Assembly (NCBI RefSeq): GCF_000341105.1
Contig: NZ_ANBB01000025.1
Location: 1-64,000, forward strand
Reading direction: 5' to 3'
Source: Nocardiopsis potens DSM 45234
GTDB lineage: Bacteria > Actinomycetota > Actinomycetes > Streptosporangiales > Streptosporangiaceae
Length of the DNA: 64,000 bases
Both the position numbers and the translations under genes were made by a program. Below the pieces are notes generated by a model, which had not been told where the DNA came from, made no database searches, and saw only the letters and a program-made list of their open reading frames with translations. Of this stretch, positions 32,533 through 40,302 are shown piece after piece (the first letter of the stretch is position 1; the number at the start of each line of letters is the position of its first letter).

Positions 32533-34281
32533 GTGCGGCGGGAGACGGCAGGTCCATCGGTGCCGGGCCGGAGCGACTTGGGAGAACTCTGGCGCCATCT
32601 GCGGCCGCACTGGCGGACCATGCTCGCCGGTGGGGCGCTGGGCCTGGTGGGCAATGCGGTCGCCCTGGCCCAGCCGATGGCCGCGAAGCAGGTCATCGAG
32701 GCGGTCGGTGGAGGAGGGATCGCCCCCGGGCCGGTGGCGACCCTCGCGGTCCTGGTGGTGCTCGGCGGGATCCTCGCCGCCGGCGGCGCCTACCTGCTCG
32801 AACGGATGGCGGCACGGGTGGTGCGCCGGGTCCGCGGACAGATGGCACGGCACCTGGTGCGGCTTCGGCTGGAGGCGGTCGACCGGCCGGGTGACCTGAT
32901 CTCCCGGGTCACGGCGGACACGACCTTGCTGAGCAGGGTGGCGACGCGTGCGGTGGTCGATTCGGCCAACGCACTCCTCATGATCATGGGTGCCGTGGTG
33001 CTGATGGGGGTGCTCGACGTGGTCCTCCTCGGAATCACGGTCCTGGTCTTCTCCGTGATCCTCGGCGTCGCGGCCACGGCGATGCCGAGGATCGCACGTG
33101 CCCAGGAGAAGGTCCAGAGGTCGGTCGGCGACATAGGGGCAGGCCTGGAGCGGATGCTGGGTGCCTTCCGCACCATGAAGGCGAGCGGGACCGAGGCGGC
33201 GGAGAGCGGCCGGATCGACCGTGCCGCGGAGCGGGCGATGAACGACGCCGTGACCACTGCGAAGTGGACCGCGGTGGCGCGGGTGGCGGCGGGCCTGGCC
33301 ACCCAGACGGCGTTCCTGGCCGTGCTCGGGGTGGGCGGCGCTCGGGTCGCCGCCGGAGACCTGGAAGTGTCATCGCTGATCGCCTTCCTGCTCTATCTCT
33401 TCAATATGGCGCAGCCTCTCGGTGCCCTGGTGCAGGGGGTCACCGAGTTGCAGGGCGGTCTCGCCGCGGTACGGCGGATACGCGAGGTGGAGGACCTGCC
33501 GGTGGAGCAGCCCTCTTCAGAGGGCGCCGGTGCTCAGCGGCTGCGGCCGGAGGGGCCGGCTTCGGGTGCTTTTGAGGAAGTCCGATTCGGTTACGGGGCG
33601 GAGCCGGTGCTGGACGGGGTCTCGTTCGAGTTCCAGGCCGGTTCCGTGGTGGCGCTCGTTGGAGAGTCGGGCGGCGGTAAGACCACCGCCTTCTCCCTGC
33701 TGGAGCGGTTCTACGATCCGGAGGGCGGAGCGGTGCGGCTCGACGGGGTGGATCTCCGGGAGTGGCCGCTGGGCCGTCTGCGCGCGCAGATCGGCTACGT
33801 CGAGCAGGACGCACCGATGCTTCAGGGGACTCTCCGGGAGAACCTGCTCTACTCGGCTCCGGAGGCCGGTGACGATGAGTTGCGGATCGTGCTGGAGAAG
33901 ACCCGGCTGGCCGAGACGGTCGCCGCGCTGCCGCAGGGCGTCGAGACCCCTGTCGGACACCGGGGGGCGAACCTGTCCGGTGGGCAGAAGCAGCGGATCG
34001 CCATCGCCCGAGCGCTGTTGAGGAGGCCCCGGCTGCTTCTTCTCGATGAGGCGACATCGCAATTGGACGCGGCTAACGAGAAGGCGTTGCGGGAGACGAT
34101 CGCGGAGGTCGCGGGGGAGACCACTGTGCTCCTGATCGCGCACCGGCTGTCCACGGTGGTCGACGCCGATGAGGTGATCGTCTTCGAAGGAGGTCGGATC
34201 CGGGCCCGGGGAACGCATGGTGAGCTGCTCGCCGGAGACGAGTTGTACCGCCGGTTCGCGGGATCGCAGGTGATGGCGTGA
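32533..34281 (+). CDS. Lasso peptide ABC exporter (fused membrane and ATPase domains, D protein)
   Basis: This 582-residue half-transporter starts at GTG 32533 with AAGGAGG upstream. About six membrane helices occupy residues 20-320. The ATPase domain (about 345-575) contains VGESGGGKTTAFSLLERF, YVEQDAPMLQGTLRENLLYS, LSGGQKQRIAIARALLRR and LLLLDEATSQLD. There is no peptidase domain at the N-terminus, fitting leaderless mature lasso peptide export as for McjD-like proteins. It is last in the lasso operon and convergent with the regulator gene, with only 3 nt between stops. Confidence 0.9.
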   Translation: MRRETAGPSVPGRSDLGELWRHLRPHWRTMLAGGALGLVGNAVALAQPMAAKQVIEAVGGGGIAPGPVATLAVLVVLGGILAAGGAYLLERMAARVVRRVRGQMARHLVRLRLEAVDRPGDLISRVTADTTLLSRVATRAVVDSANALLMIMGAVVLMGVLDVVLLGITVLVFSVILGVAATAMPRIARAQEKVQRSVGDIGAGLERMLGAFRTMKASGTEAAESGRIDRAAERAMNDAVTTAKWTAVARVAAGLATQTAFLAVLGVGGARVAAGDLEVSSLIAFLLYLFNMAQPLGALVQGVTELQGGLAAVRRIREVEDLPVEQPSSEGAGAQRLRPEGPASGAFEEVRFGYGAEPVLDGVSFEFQAGSVVALVGESGGGKTTAFSLLERFYDPEGGAVRLDGVDLREWPLGRLRAQIGYVEQDAPMLQGTLRENLLYSAPEAGDDELRIVLEKTRLAETVAALPQGVETPVGHRGANLSGGQKQRIAIARALLRRPRLLLLDEATSQLDAANEKALRETIAEVAGETTVLLIAHRLSTVVDADEVIVFEGGRIRARGTHGELLAGDELYRRFAGSQVMA

Positions 34282-34284
34282 CCC

Positions 34285-35051
34285 CTATCGAGTGCAGGCC
34301 GCCCAGGAAAGGGGCGGGTCGGGCTCTTGGCGGAGGATGCGGAGCCGGAGCAGCTGGAGGTCCGGGGCGGGGTCGGTGCCCAAGGTATCGAGTAGCCGGC
34401 TCCGCAGGTCGTCGAAGACCATGAGGGCCTCGCTCGTCCGGAAGGAGCGGTAGAGGGCGACCATCAACTGGGCGAAGAAGGCCTCCCGGAGCTCGTATTG
34501 GCGGGTCAGTTTCCGTAGATCAGCGATCACCTCTTGGTGGCGGCCGCGTCGGAGCTGTACGTCCATGAAGGCTTCCAGGGTTGATATGTGCAACTCTTGC
34601 CAGAAATCGGAACTCGCCGACAGGTGTGGCGAATCAAGCTCGGAGAATGGCTTTCCCCTCCACATGGAAAGCGCCTGGGAGAATGAGTCGGTGGCTTCGT
34701 CGAGGTGTCCGTCGGATGCGTATTTTTCCCCCGGAGGCGCAGGTCGTCGAAAACATGGCAGTCGACATCGGTGCGGTCTGCGATGAGACGGTAGTTCTGT
34801 CCGCGTCGTTCGATGGGGACCTCGGTCTTTTTGAGTTCGCTCAGGGCCTTGTGCAGCTGGGCCTGGGCGCCCTGGCGGCCCCGGCCTTCGCCGAGCGATT
34901 CGAGGATGCTGTCTCTGTGCGTATACCGTCCTAGGTCTGCGAGGAGGTGGCTGAGGGCGATACGGGAGCGGCGGGTCGGCAGGGGAATGTCGCCCCCGTC
35001 CCGCCTGAGAGTGAGGGGGCCGAGGACAGAGTAAGGGGTGTTGTTGCGCAT
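34285..35051 (-). pseudogene. SARP/AfsR-type regulator with BTAD domain, frameshifted
   Basis: Two frames together encode one SARP. The first, from ATG 35051, gives a DNA-binding domain (YSVLGPLTLRRDGGDIPL, ALSHLLADLGRYTHRDSI, LHKALSELKK) and runs to FDDLRLRGKN. The second, offset by one base, continues KYASDGHLDEATDSFSQALSMWRGKPF through a complete BTAD domain (VQLRRGRHQEVIADLRKL, SFRTSEALMVFDDLRSRLLDTLGTDPAPDLQ). The switch falls at a run of five G and five A on the coding strand (34723-34732). One extra G would restore a protein of about 255 residues. It may be a real lesion, a phase-variable tract, ribosomal slippage or a sequencing error. It is the obvious candidate regulator of the lasso operon. 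Confidence 0.8.
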
Positions 35052-35497
35052 GGAGTGGAGCGCTCTTCTCTCTCGAGGGAGCGGTGGTGATTACTTGAAA
35101 GTAATCCCGAAAGCCGTTCACATTTGAGTGTCGGGTCCGCGGTCACCTCTCGATTGCATGTGAATGTTTCGTGAATTTTCTCTGTTGTGGATTTTAGTGA
35201 ACTGGGTAAGTCGACTCAAGCCGAGGTAAACGAATTCTGCCTGGGCGATGTTGTTCTTGCAGGCCAGTCGGACCGGATCCTGTCTGACCGGATCGGGTCA
35301 ATCCGCAGTCCTCCTCTTAGGAGGCCGGGTGTGCAGGGGGCGTGACGGGCGGTGGGCCGGAGTGGATCTCGCGATCGGTTTTCCGGATCCGCCTTGCCTC
35401 CGATCGGAATCAGGACGGGAAAGGTCCGCGATCCGCCCTACCGTCCTTCCCGACCGCCCCGGCCGGGGCGGGGACGGACGCACATAGGGGAGGACGC
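35052..35497. promoter_or_regulatory. 446-nt AT-richer intergenic region with 11-bp-spaced repeats upstream of the SARP gene
   Basis: This is the least GC-rich stretch of the window. GTGAATG (35160-35166) and GTGAATT (35171-35177) are direct heptamers at 11-bp spacing. A related inverted GTTCACA lies at 35116-35122 and GTGAACT at 35197-35203, so the SARP gene may have its own SARP-type site. A 9-bp direct repeat GACCGGATC occurs at 35271 and 35286. No small gene is supported. AGGGGAGG precedes ATG 35498. Confidence 0.5.
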
Positions 35498-36316
35498 ATG
35501 ATCCTTGTGACCGGAGCGACCGGGAGGGTCGGGAGCCGGCTGGTCGGGCTGCTCGCCGGCGCCGGGCACCCCGTCCGCGCGCTGACCCGGCGGCCCGGGG
35601 CCGCGCGGTTCCCCGCGGGGGTCGAGGTCGTCGGGGGCGACCTCGCCGACCCGGGGACGCTCGGGCCGGCGCTGCGCGGGGCGGCCGCGCTGCACCTGAT
35701 CACCTTCGCCGGCGACGACCAGGCGCCGCTGGAGGGCGCGCCGGAGATCCTGGCCGCGGCCGCCCGGGCGGGGGTGGGGCGGGTGACGGTGCTGATGGGC
35801 TCGGTCGAACCCGGGCCGGTGGAGCGGGCGGTGGCCGGCAGCGGCCTGGAGTGGACCCGCATCGCCCCGGTGGAGTTCATGTCCAACGCGCTGCAGTGGG
35901 CCGACTCGGTCCGGTCCGAGGGCGTCGTCCGGGAGGGCGCGGTGGACGTGCCCGGCTCGACGGTGCACGAGGAGGACATCGCCGCGGTCGCCGCGGCCGC
36001 CCTGACCGAGGGCGGCCACGCGGGCGCCACCCACGTGGTGACCGGCCCCCAGGCGCTGACCGTCCGGGACAAGGCGCGCATCCTCGGCGAGGCGCTGGGC
36101 CGGCCGGTCCGGGTGGAGGAGCTCTCCGTCGAAGAGCTCCAGGAGGGCTGGCGCGCCGAGGGGTACGGCGAGGACGACATCGCGTTCTTCACCGCCATGA
36201 CCACCGACCGCCCCGAGGCCGGCCGCACCGTCCTGCCCACCGTGCAGCAGGTCGCCGGCCGCCCGCCGCGTACCTTCGCCGACTGGGCCGGGGAGAACGC
36301 CGCGGCGTTCCGCTGA
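35498..36316 (+). CDS. NmrA-like / SDR-family NAD(P)-binding protein
   Basis: The 272-residue atypical short-chain dehydrogenase has the N-terminal nucleotide motif VTGATGRVGSRLVGLLAGAG and an NADP-type Arg pair (ALTRRPGAARF). The family's usual GLEWTRIAPVEFMSNAL segment is present, but there is no YxxxK catalytic pair. Such NmrA/azoreductase-like proteins bind NAD(P) and may act as redox sensors or as reductases of small molecules. It is monocistronic, with a good AGGGGAGG site. A link with the lasso cluster is not indicated. Confidence 0.82.
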   Translation: MILVTGATGRVGSRLVGLLAGAGHPVRALTRRPGAARFPAGVEVVGGDLADPGTLGPALRGAAALHLITFAGDDQAPLEGAPEILAAAARAGVGRVTVLMGSVEPGPVERAVAGSGLEWTRIAPVEFMSNALQWADSVRSEGVVREGAVDVPGSTVHEEDIAAVAAAALTEGGHAGATHVVTGPQALTVRDKARILGEALGRPVRVEELSVEELQEGWRAEGYGEDDIAFFTAMTTDRPEAGRTVLPTVQQVAGRPPRTFADWAGENAAAFR

Positions 36317-36556
36317 CCCGGGCGCCCCGGCCGCCGCCCCGGGGCCGCCCCGGTGCTCCGCCCGAGCGGTCCGGCGGCGGGCCGGACGCGCCGGGATCCG
36401 GTGCGCGGCAGTGGATATCCTGGCAGCCGCCGCTCGCGGGCGCGCCGGCCGCCGGCGGGCCCGGAACGGCCGGGGCGCAGGGCCGGCGGCCGGGTGGTGC
36501 CGGACCCCCGGCTGCGGCGAAGCCACCGTTCCGCAGCCGCAGCGAGGGAGCACGGC

Positions 36557-37162
36557 GTGATCAGGGTCCTGCTGGCCGAGGACATGCACATGATCCGGGG
36601 CGCGCTGGTCGCGCTGATCGCCGGGGAACCGGACATCGAGGTGGTCGCGGACGTGTCCTCCGGGGACGGCGCGGTGGCCGCGGCCGCCGAGCACCGCCCG
36701 GACGTCGCGGTCCTCGACGTCCAGATGCCGGGCGTCGACGGCCTCGCGGCGGCCGGGATGATCCTGGACCGGCTGCCCGGGTGCCGCATCCTCATCCTCA
36801 CCCAGCTCGGCCGCCCCGAACTGCTGCGGAGGGCGCTGGCGGCGAAGGTCCGCGGATTCATGCTGAAGGACGCGCCGCCCGCGGAGCTGGCCGGGGCGAT
36901 CCGCCGGGTCGCGGCCGGCGAGCGGGTGATCGACCCGAACCTCGCCGCGGCCGCCATCGAGGCGCGGGAGAACCCGCTGACGGACCGGGAGGCGGAGGTG
37001 CTGCGGCTGGCCGGGGAGGGCGACGACCTCGCCGAGATCGCCGCCCGGCTCCACCTGGCCAAGGGCACGGTCCGCAACTACCTCGGAGCGGTCGTCACCA
37101 AGCTCGGCGCGCGCAACCGGCTGGACGCCGTGCGCATCGCGGCCGAGGCCGGGTGGCTGTGA
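36557..37162 (+). CDS. NarL/DesR-type response regulator
   Basis: The 201-residue regulator starts at GTG 36557. The receiver domain has acidic residues at 8-9 (LLAEDM), phospho-acceptor Asp54 (VLDVQMPG) and Lys in FMLKDAP. A LuxR helix-turn-helix follows (LTDREAEVLRLAGEGDDLAEIAARLHLAKGTVRNYLGAVVTKLG). It resembles DesR-like regulators that control membrane-related genes. The gene ends 10 nt from the convergent histidine kinase at 37173, its likely partner. Confidence 0.9.
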   Translation: MIRVLLAEDMHMIRGALVALIAGEPDIEVVADVSSGDGAVAAAAEHRPDVAVLDVQMPGVDGLAAAGMILDRLPGCRILILTQLGRPELLRRALAAKVRGFMLKDAPPAELAGAIRRVAAGERVIDPNLAAAAIEARENPLTDREAEVLRLAGEGDDLAEIAARLHLAKGTVRNYLGAVVTKLGARNRLDAVRIAAEAGWL

Positions 37163-37172
37163 CGCCGCCGGT

Positions 37173-38903
37173 TCACGCCTCCGCCGGGCGGCCGGGGCGC
37201 GCACCGCGCGCGGCGGGGTGGGACACGGTCAGCTCGTAGCCGCCGTCGCCGACGGGTCCGGCGGTGAGTTCGCCGCCGGCGGCGGCGACCCGCGCGGTGA
37301 GGCTGGGGATGCCGCTTCCCCCGGGCCGGGCCGCCCGCGCCCCGCCGGGGCCGCCGGCCGGGGCGGGGCAGACGCCGTCGTTGGCCACCCGCAGGTGTAC
37401 GCCGGCACCGGTGGAGACCGCCCGGATGGTGGCGGTGCGGGCTCGGCTGTGCCGGAGGACGTTGGTGACGGCCTCGCGGAGCACGGTGGCGAGCAGGGCG
37501 TCCACCCGGTCGTCGAGCAGGCCGGTGCCGATGTCGAGCCGGACGTCGACGCCCGCGGCGGTGAGGACCTCGCGGGCCGAGGCGGCCTCCACGTGCAGCG
37601 AGACCTCCGGGTCGTCGTAGGGGACGGCGCGGAGGTCGGCGAGGGCCCCGCGGGCCGTCCGCGCGATGTCCCGGAACTCGGCGTCCGCGCGGTCGGGCTC
37701 GCGGGCGGCGAGCTCGGCCTTGACGATGATGGCGGACAGGCCGTAGCCGAGCAGGTCGTGCACGTCGGCCGCGATGCGGCGGCGCTCCTCGGCCGCGGCG
37801 ATCGCGGCGAGCGCCAGGCGGGCCTCGTGCACCTGGGCGACGAGCAGGGTGAGCAGCGCGAGGCCGTAGAGCATCATCGCCACCGAAACGGTGGCCACCG
37901 AGGCGACCAGGACCACGATCAGGGGGGCGTCCTTGGTCGCCAGGAGCACCAGCAGCTCGCTCAGGACGATGGTGGTGAACAGCGTCCAGGCGGCGGCGCG
38001 GCCGGGCACCGCGATCAGGGCCGAGGCGGCCGCGAGGGCGACCAGGCTGTGGACGATCTCGACCTCGGGACGGACCAGGGGCACCAGCGCCAGCCCGGTC
38101 TGGAGCGGGAGCGTCCAGGCGGCGTGGCGGTGGCGCCGCTCCGGCCCCCGGGGCAGCAGGTGGTAGACGTGGACGCCCACGACCGCCAGCACGATGGCCG
38201 AGCCGGCCGCGGTGGCCGGGCCCGGGTCCGCCAGCATGAAGAGCAGGGCCCCGGCCACGTACACGGCCAGTCCGCTGAGCACGACGGGGAGCGCCAGCCG
38301 GGGCGTCATGTCGGCCCGCCGCACCCGGGCCGGCCGGTCCATGGGGGCCTGCCGGATGCGCGCGGCGGCGTCCCGGGCCAGCGTCGCTATCTCGGCCGCG
38401 CGCCCCTTCCCGGCCAGGCCGATGACGGCGGACAGCGCCGACCCGAGGACGGCGTCCAGGTCCCGGGAGATCCGGTCGCGCTCCTCGGCCACCGACTGCG
38501 CGGCCAGTTCCCTGCGGGTCGCGTGCAGCTCGCTGCGCAGGTCGCTGAGGCGGGTCAGGCCGAACACGATCAGCCCCACGATCACCGTGTTCCCCGCCGC
38601 GCTCACCCCGGCGGTGAAACCGGTGCCGGAGAGCAGGCCGGCGGCGGCCGCGACGGCGCCGAACACCGGCCAGCGCAGCCGGCCCGGGACGATCAGCAGC
38701 ACGGAGGCGGCCAGGAACCCCTTCGGCTCGCTCCAGGGGAACAGCGCCACTTGGGCGGCCAGCGTCCACCGGCCGCGCAGCCGCCTGGTGCGGGGCAGGC
38801 AGTTGACGAGCTGGAGCGCGAGGAACAGGGGCGTCGCCACAGTCGGATGGCCGAAGAAGAGGGGGACGGCCAGTCCCACGAGCGTGATGACGAGGATCGG
38901 CAC
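37173..38903 (-). CDS. DesK-type sensor histidine kinase with a duplicated, degenerate phosphoacceptor region
   Basis: The 576-residue membrane kinase starts at GTG 38903. It looks like one and a half DesK-type kinases in tandem. Residues 1-115 form membrane helices and 138-165 read AEERDRISRDLDAVLGSALSAV, clearly related to a HisKA_3 box but with Asp150 where His should be; no ATPase domain follows. A second membrane block (about 200-360) leads to a functional box AEERRRIAADVHDLLGYGLSAI with His382, then HATPase (LREAVTNVLRHSRA, GGSGIPSLTARV). The first module may be a sensor or dimerisation relic. The likely partner is the convergent regulator at 36557. Confidence 0.88.
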   Translation of the reverse strand: MPILVITLVGLAVPLFFGHPTVATPLFLALQLVNCLPRTRRLRGRWTLAAQVALFPWSEPKGFLAASVLLIVPGRLRWPVFGAVAAAAGLLSGTGFTAGVSAAGNTVIVGLIVFGLTRLSDLRSELHATRRELAAQSVAEERDRISRDLDAVLGSALSAVIGLAGKGRAAEIATLARDAAARIRQAPMDRPARVRRADMTPRLALPVVLSGLAVYVAGALLFMLADPGPATAAGSAIVLAVVGVHVYHLLPRGPERRHRHAAWTLPLQTGLALVPLVRPEVEIVHSLVALAAASALIAVPGRAAAWTLFTTIVLSELLVLLATKDAPLIVVLVASVATVSVAMMLYGLALLTLLVAQVHEARLALAAIAAAEERRRIAADVHDLLGYGLSAIIVKAELAAREPDRADAEFRDIARTARGALADLRAVPYDDPEVSLHVEAASAREVLTAAGVDVRLDIGTGLLDDRVDALLATVLREAVTNVLRHSRARTATIRAVSTGAGVHLRVANDGVCPAPAGGPGGARAARPGGSGIPSLTARVAAAGGELTAGPVGDGGYELTVSHPAARGARPGRPAEA

Positions 38904-39315
38904 GGACGATCACTTTAGCGGTGCGCCGACGCATTCCGACCGGATGCGCCTTTCCTCCTTTTCGTGCATTCTGCACGGCCGATCGGGGTGCGCGGCACTG
39001 GGCACGGACCCGTCCGACCGGAAATCCTCATGGCACCGGTGCGGAGGCCCGCCGCGCCCGCGGCTCCGCGCGCACGGCCGGCCCCGCTTCCCCTGCCCGA
39101 TCGGGCTTCCGGGCTTCCAGGCCTCCGGCGGACGACCCGCGGCGAGCACCGGAGCAGGGCCCGGAAAGAGAACACGTCCGAATGCGAAGAGAACGGAGTA
39201 CCGGGTGAATGCGGGGCTTATGCCGGGCGCCGGCCGGCACGCCCCGCCCCGCTCCGGCCGCGGCGCCCGCGGCCTCCGCGACGAACCCCCGAACCCGAAA
39301 CGGAGGAGCACCCCG
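38904..39315. other. 412-nt intergenic region
   Basis: This is the divergent region between the histidine kinase and the CPBP protease gene. No gene is supported. A short inverted repeat GTGCA-TTC-TGCAC lies near 38965. A GGAGGAG ribosome-binding site precedes ATG 39316. Nothing else is recognised. Confidence 0.45.
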
Positions 39316-40302
39316 ATGACCGCCCCTTCGGCCCCCGGCCGAACGCCCGCCTGGCGCCGCCTGATCCGGCAGCGCCCGATGACGAGCTTCTTCACCCTGG
39401 CGATCGCCTTGAGCTGGATCGCCTGGATCCCCTACATCCTCTCCGCCCACGGCCTGGGCGTGCTGGACTTCGCCCTGCCCGGCCTGGCGTCCCAGCTCCT
39501 CCTGATGCTGCCCGGCGCCTACCTCGGCCCGATCTTCTCGGCCTTCCTCGTCACCGCCGTCGCCGACGGCCGGGAGGGGGTGCGCCGCTGGGCGGGGCGC
39601 CTGTTCAAATGGCGGATGAGCTGGCGCTGGTACGCGCTGGCGGTACTGGGCGTGCCGCTCGCGCTCATCGTCTGCGCCATCCCGTTCTCCGGCGGGGACA
39701 TCCGGATGCCGCCGCTCATGGTGCTGGCGGTCTACCTCCCCGGCCTGGTGCTGCAGTTCGTGACGACGGGCATCGCCGAGGAGCCGGGCTGGCGCGACTT
39801 CGCCCTGCCCCGGATACAGCCCTACCACGGGCCGCTGCGCGGCACGCTCATCCTCGGCGTGATCTGGGGGGTCTGGCACCTGCCGCTCTTCCTCACCGAG
39901 TGGGGCGGCTACCCGCACGGCACCTGGGCCGACCCGATCAACTTCACCTTCTCCTGCATCGCCATCAGCGTGGTGATGACCTGGGTGTTCAACCGCACCG
40001 GCGAGAGCCTGCCGATCGCGATCCTGCTGCACGCCAGCGTCAACAACTTCATGTCGATTGTGATGGGCTTCATGTTCCCCTCGATCGGGGCCACCCACGC
40101 CGACGGCACCAACGTCATCCTCCTCGCCTTCGGCACGGCGGCCTGCGTGCTCCTGGTGGCCACCCGGGGCAGGCTCGGGTACGACCCGGCCGCCGCGTCC
40201 CCGCCGCAGGGCGGAGCCCCCGGGGCCGAGCAGGCGGGGGAGGCGCACGGGCGCCCCGCCGTCGGCCCGGAGCCCGGCGGGGACCGGGGAGGGCGGCCGT
40301 GA
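39316..40302 (+). CDS. CPBP-family intramembrane metalloprotease
   Basis: The 328-residue protein has about seven membrane helices and the CPBP/Abi (Rce1-like) motifs: EEPGWRDFALPRI (motif 1, EExxxR type), WGVWHLPLF (motif 2 with His), and LLHASVNN (motif 4 with His and Asn). The family cleaves or processes prenylated or other peptides within the membrane and is often tied to bacteriocin immunity. The C-terminal 40 residues are a Pro/Gly-rich cytoplasmic tail. It overlaps the downstream beta-lactamase-like gene by 4 nt (GTGA), so the two form an operon. Confidence 0.86.
   Translation: MTAPSAPGRTPAWRRLIRQRPMTSFFTLAIALSWIAWIPYILSAHGLGVLDFALPGLASQLLLMLPGAYLGPIFSAFLVTAVADGREGVRRWAGRLFKWRMSWRWYALAVLGVPLALIVCAIPFSGGDIRMPPLMVLAVYLPGLVLQFVTTGIAEEPGWRDFALPRIQPYHGPLRGTLILGVIWGVWHLPLFLTEWGGYPHGTWADPINFTFSCIAISVVMTWVFNRTGESLPIAILLHASVNNFMSIVMGFMFPSIGATHADGTNVILLAFGTAACVLLVATRGRLGYDPAAASPPQGGAPGAEQAGEAHGRPAVGPEPGGDRGGRP

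Noticed and set aside
34723-34732. Programmed -1 ribosomal frameshift at G5A5 as the way to make the SARP
   Set aside because: The run allows P-site GGG slippage but not a good A-site re-pairing, and no downstream stem was identified; mutation or sequencing error is at least as likely.
36353-36556. Upstream extension of the DesR-like response regulator
   Set aside because: The added 68 residues are Arg/Pro-rich and precede the receiver domain, which begins normally at GTG 36557.
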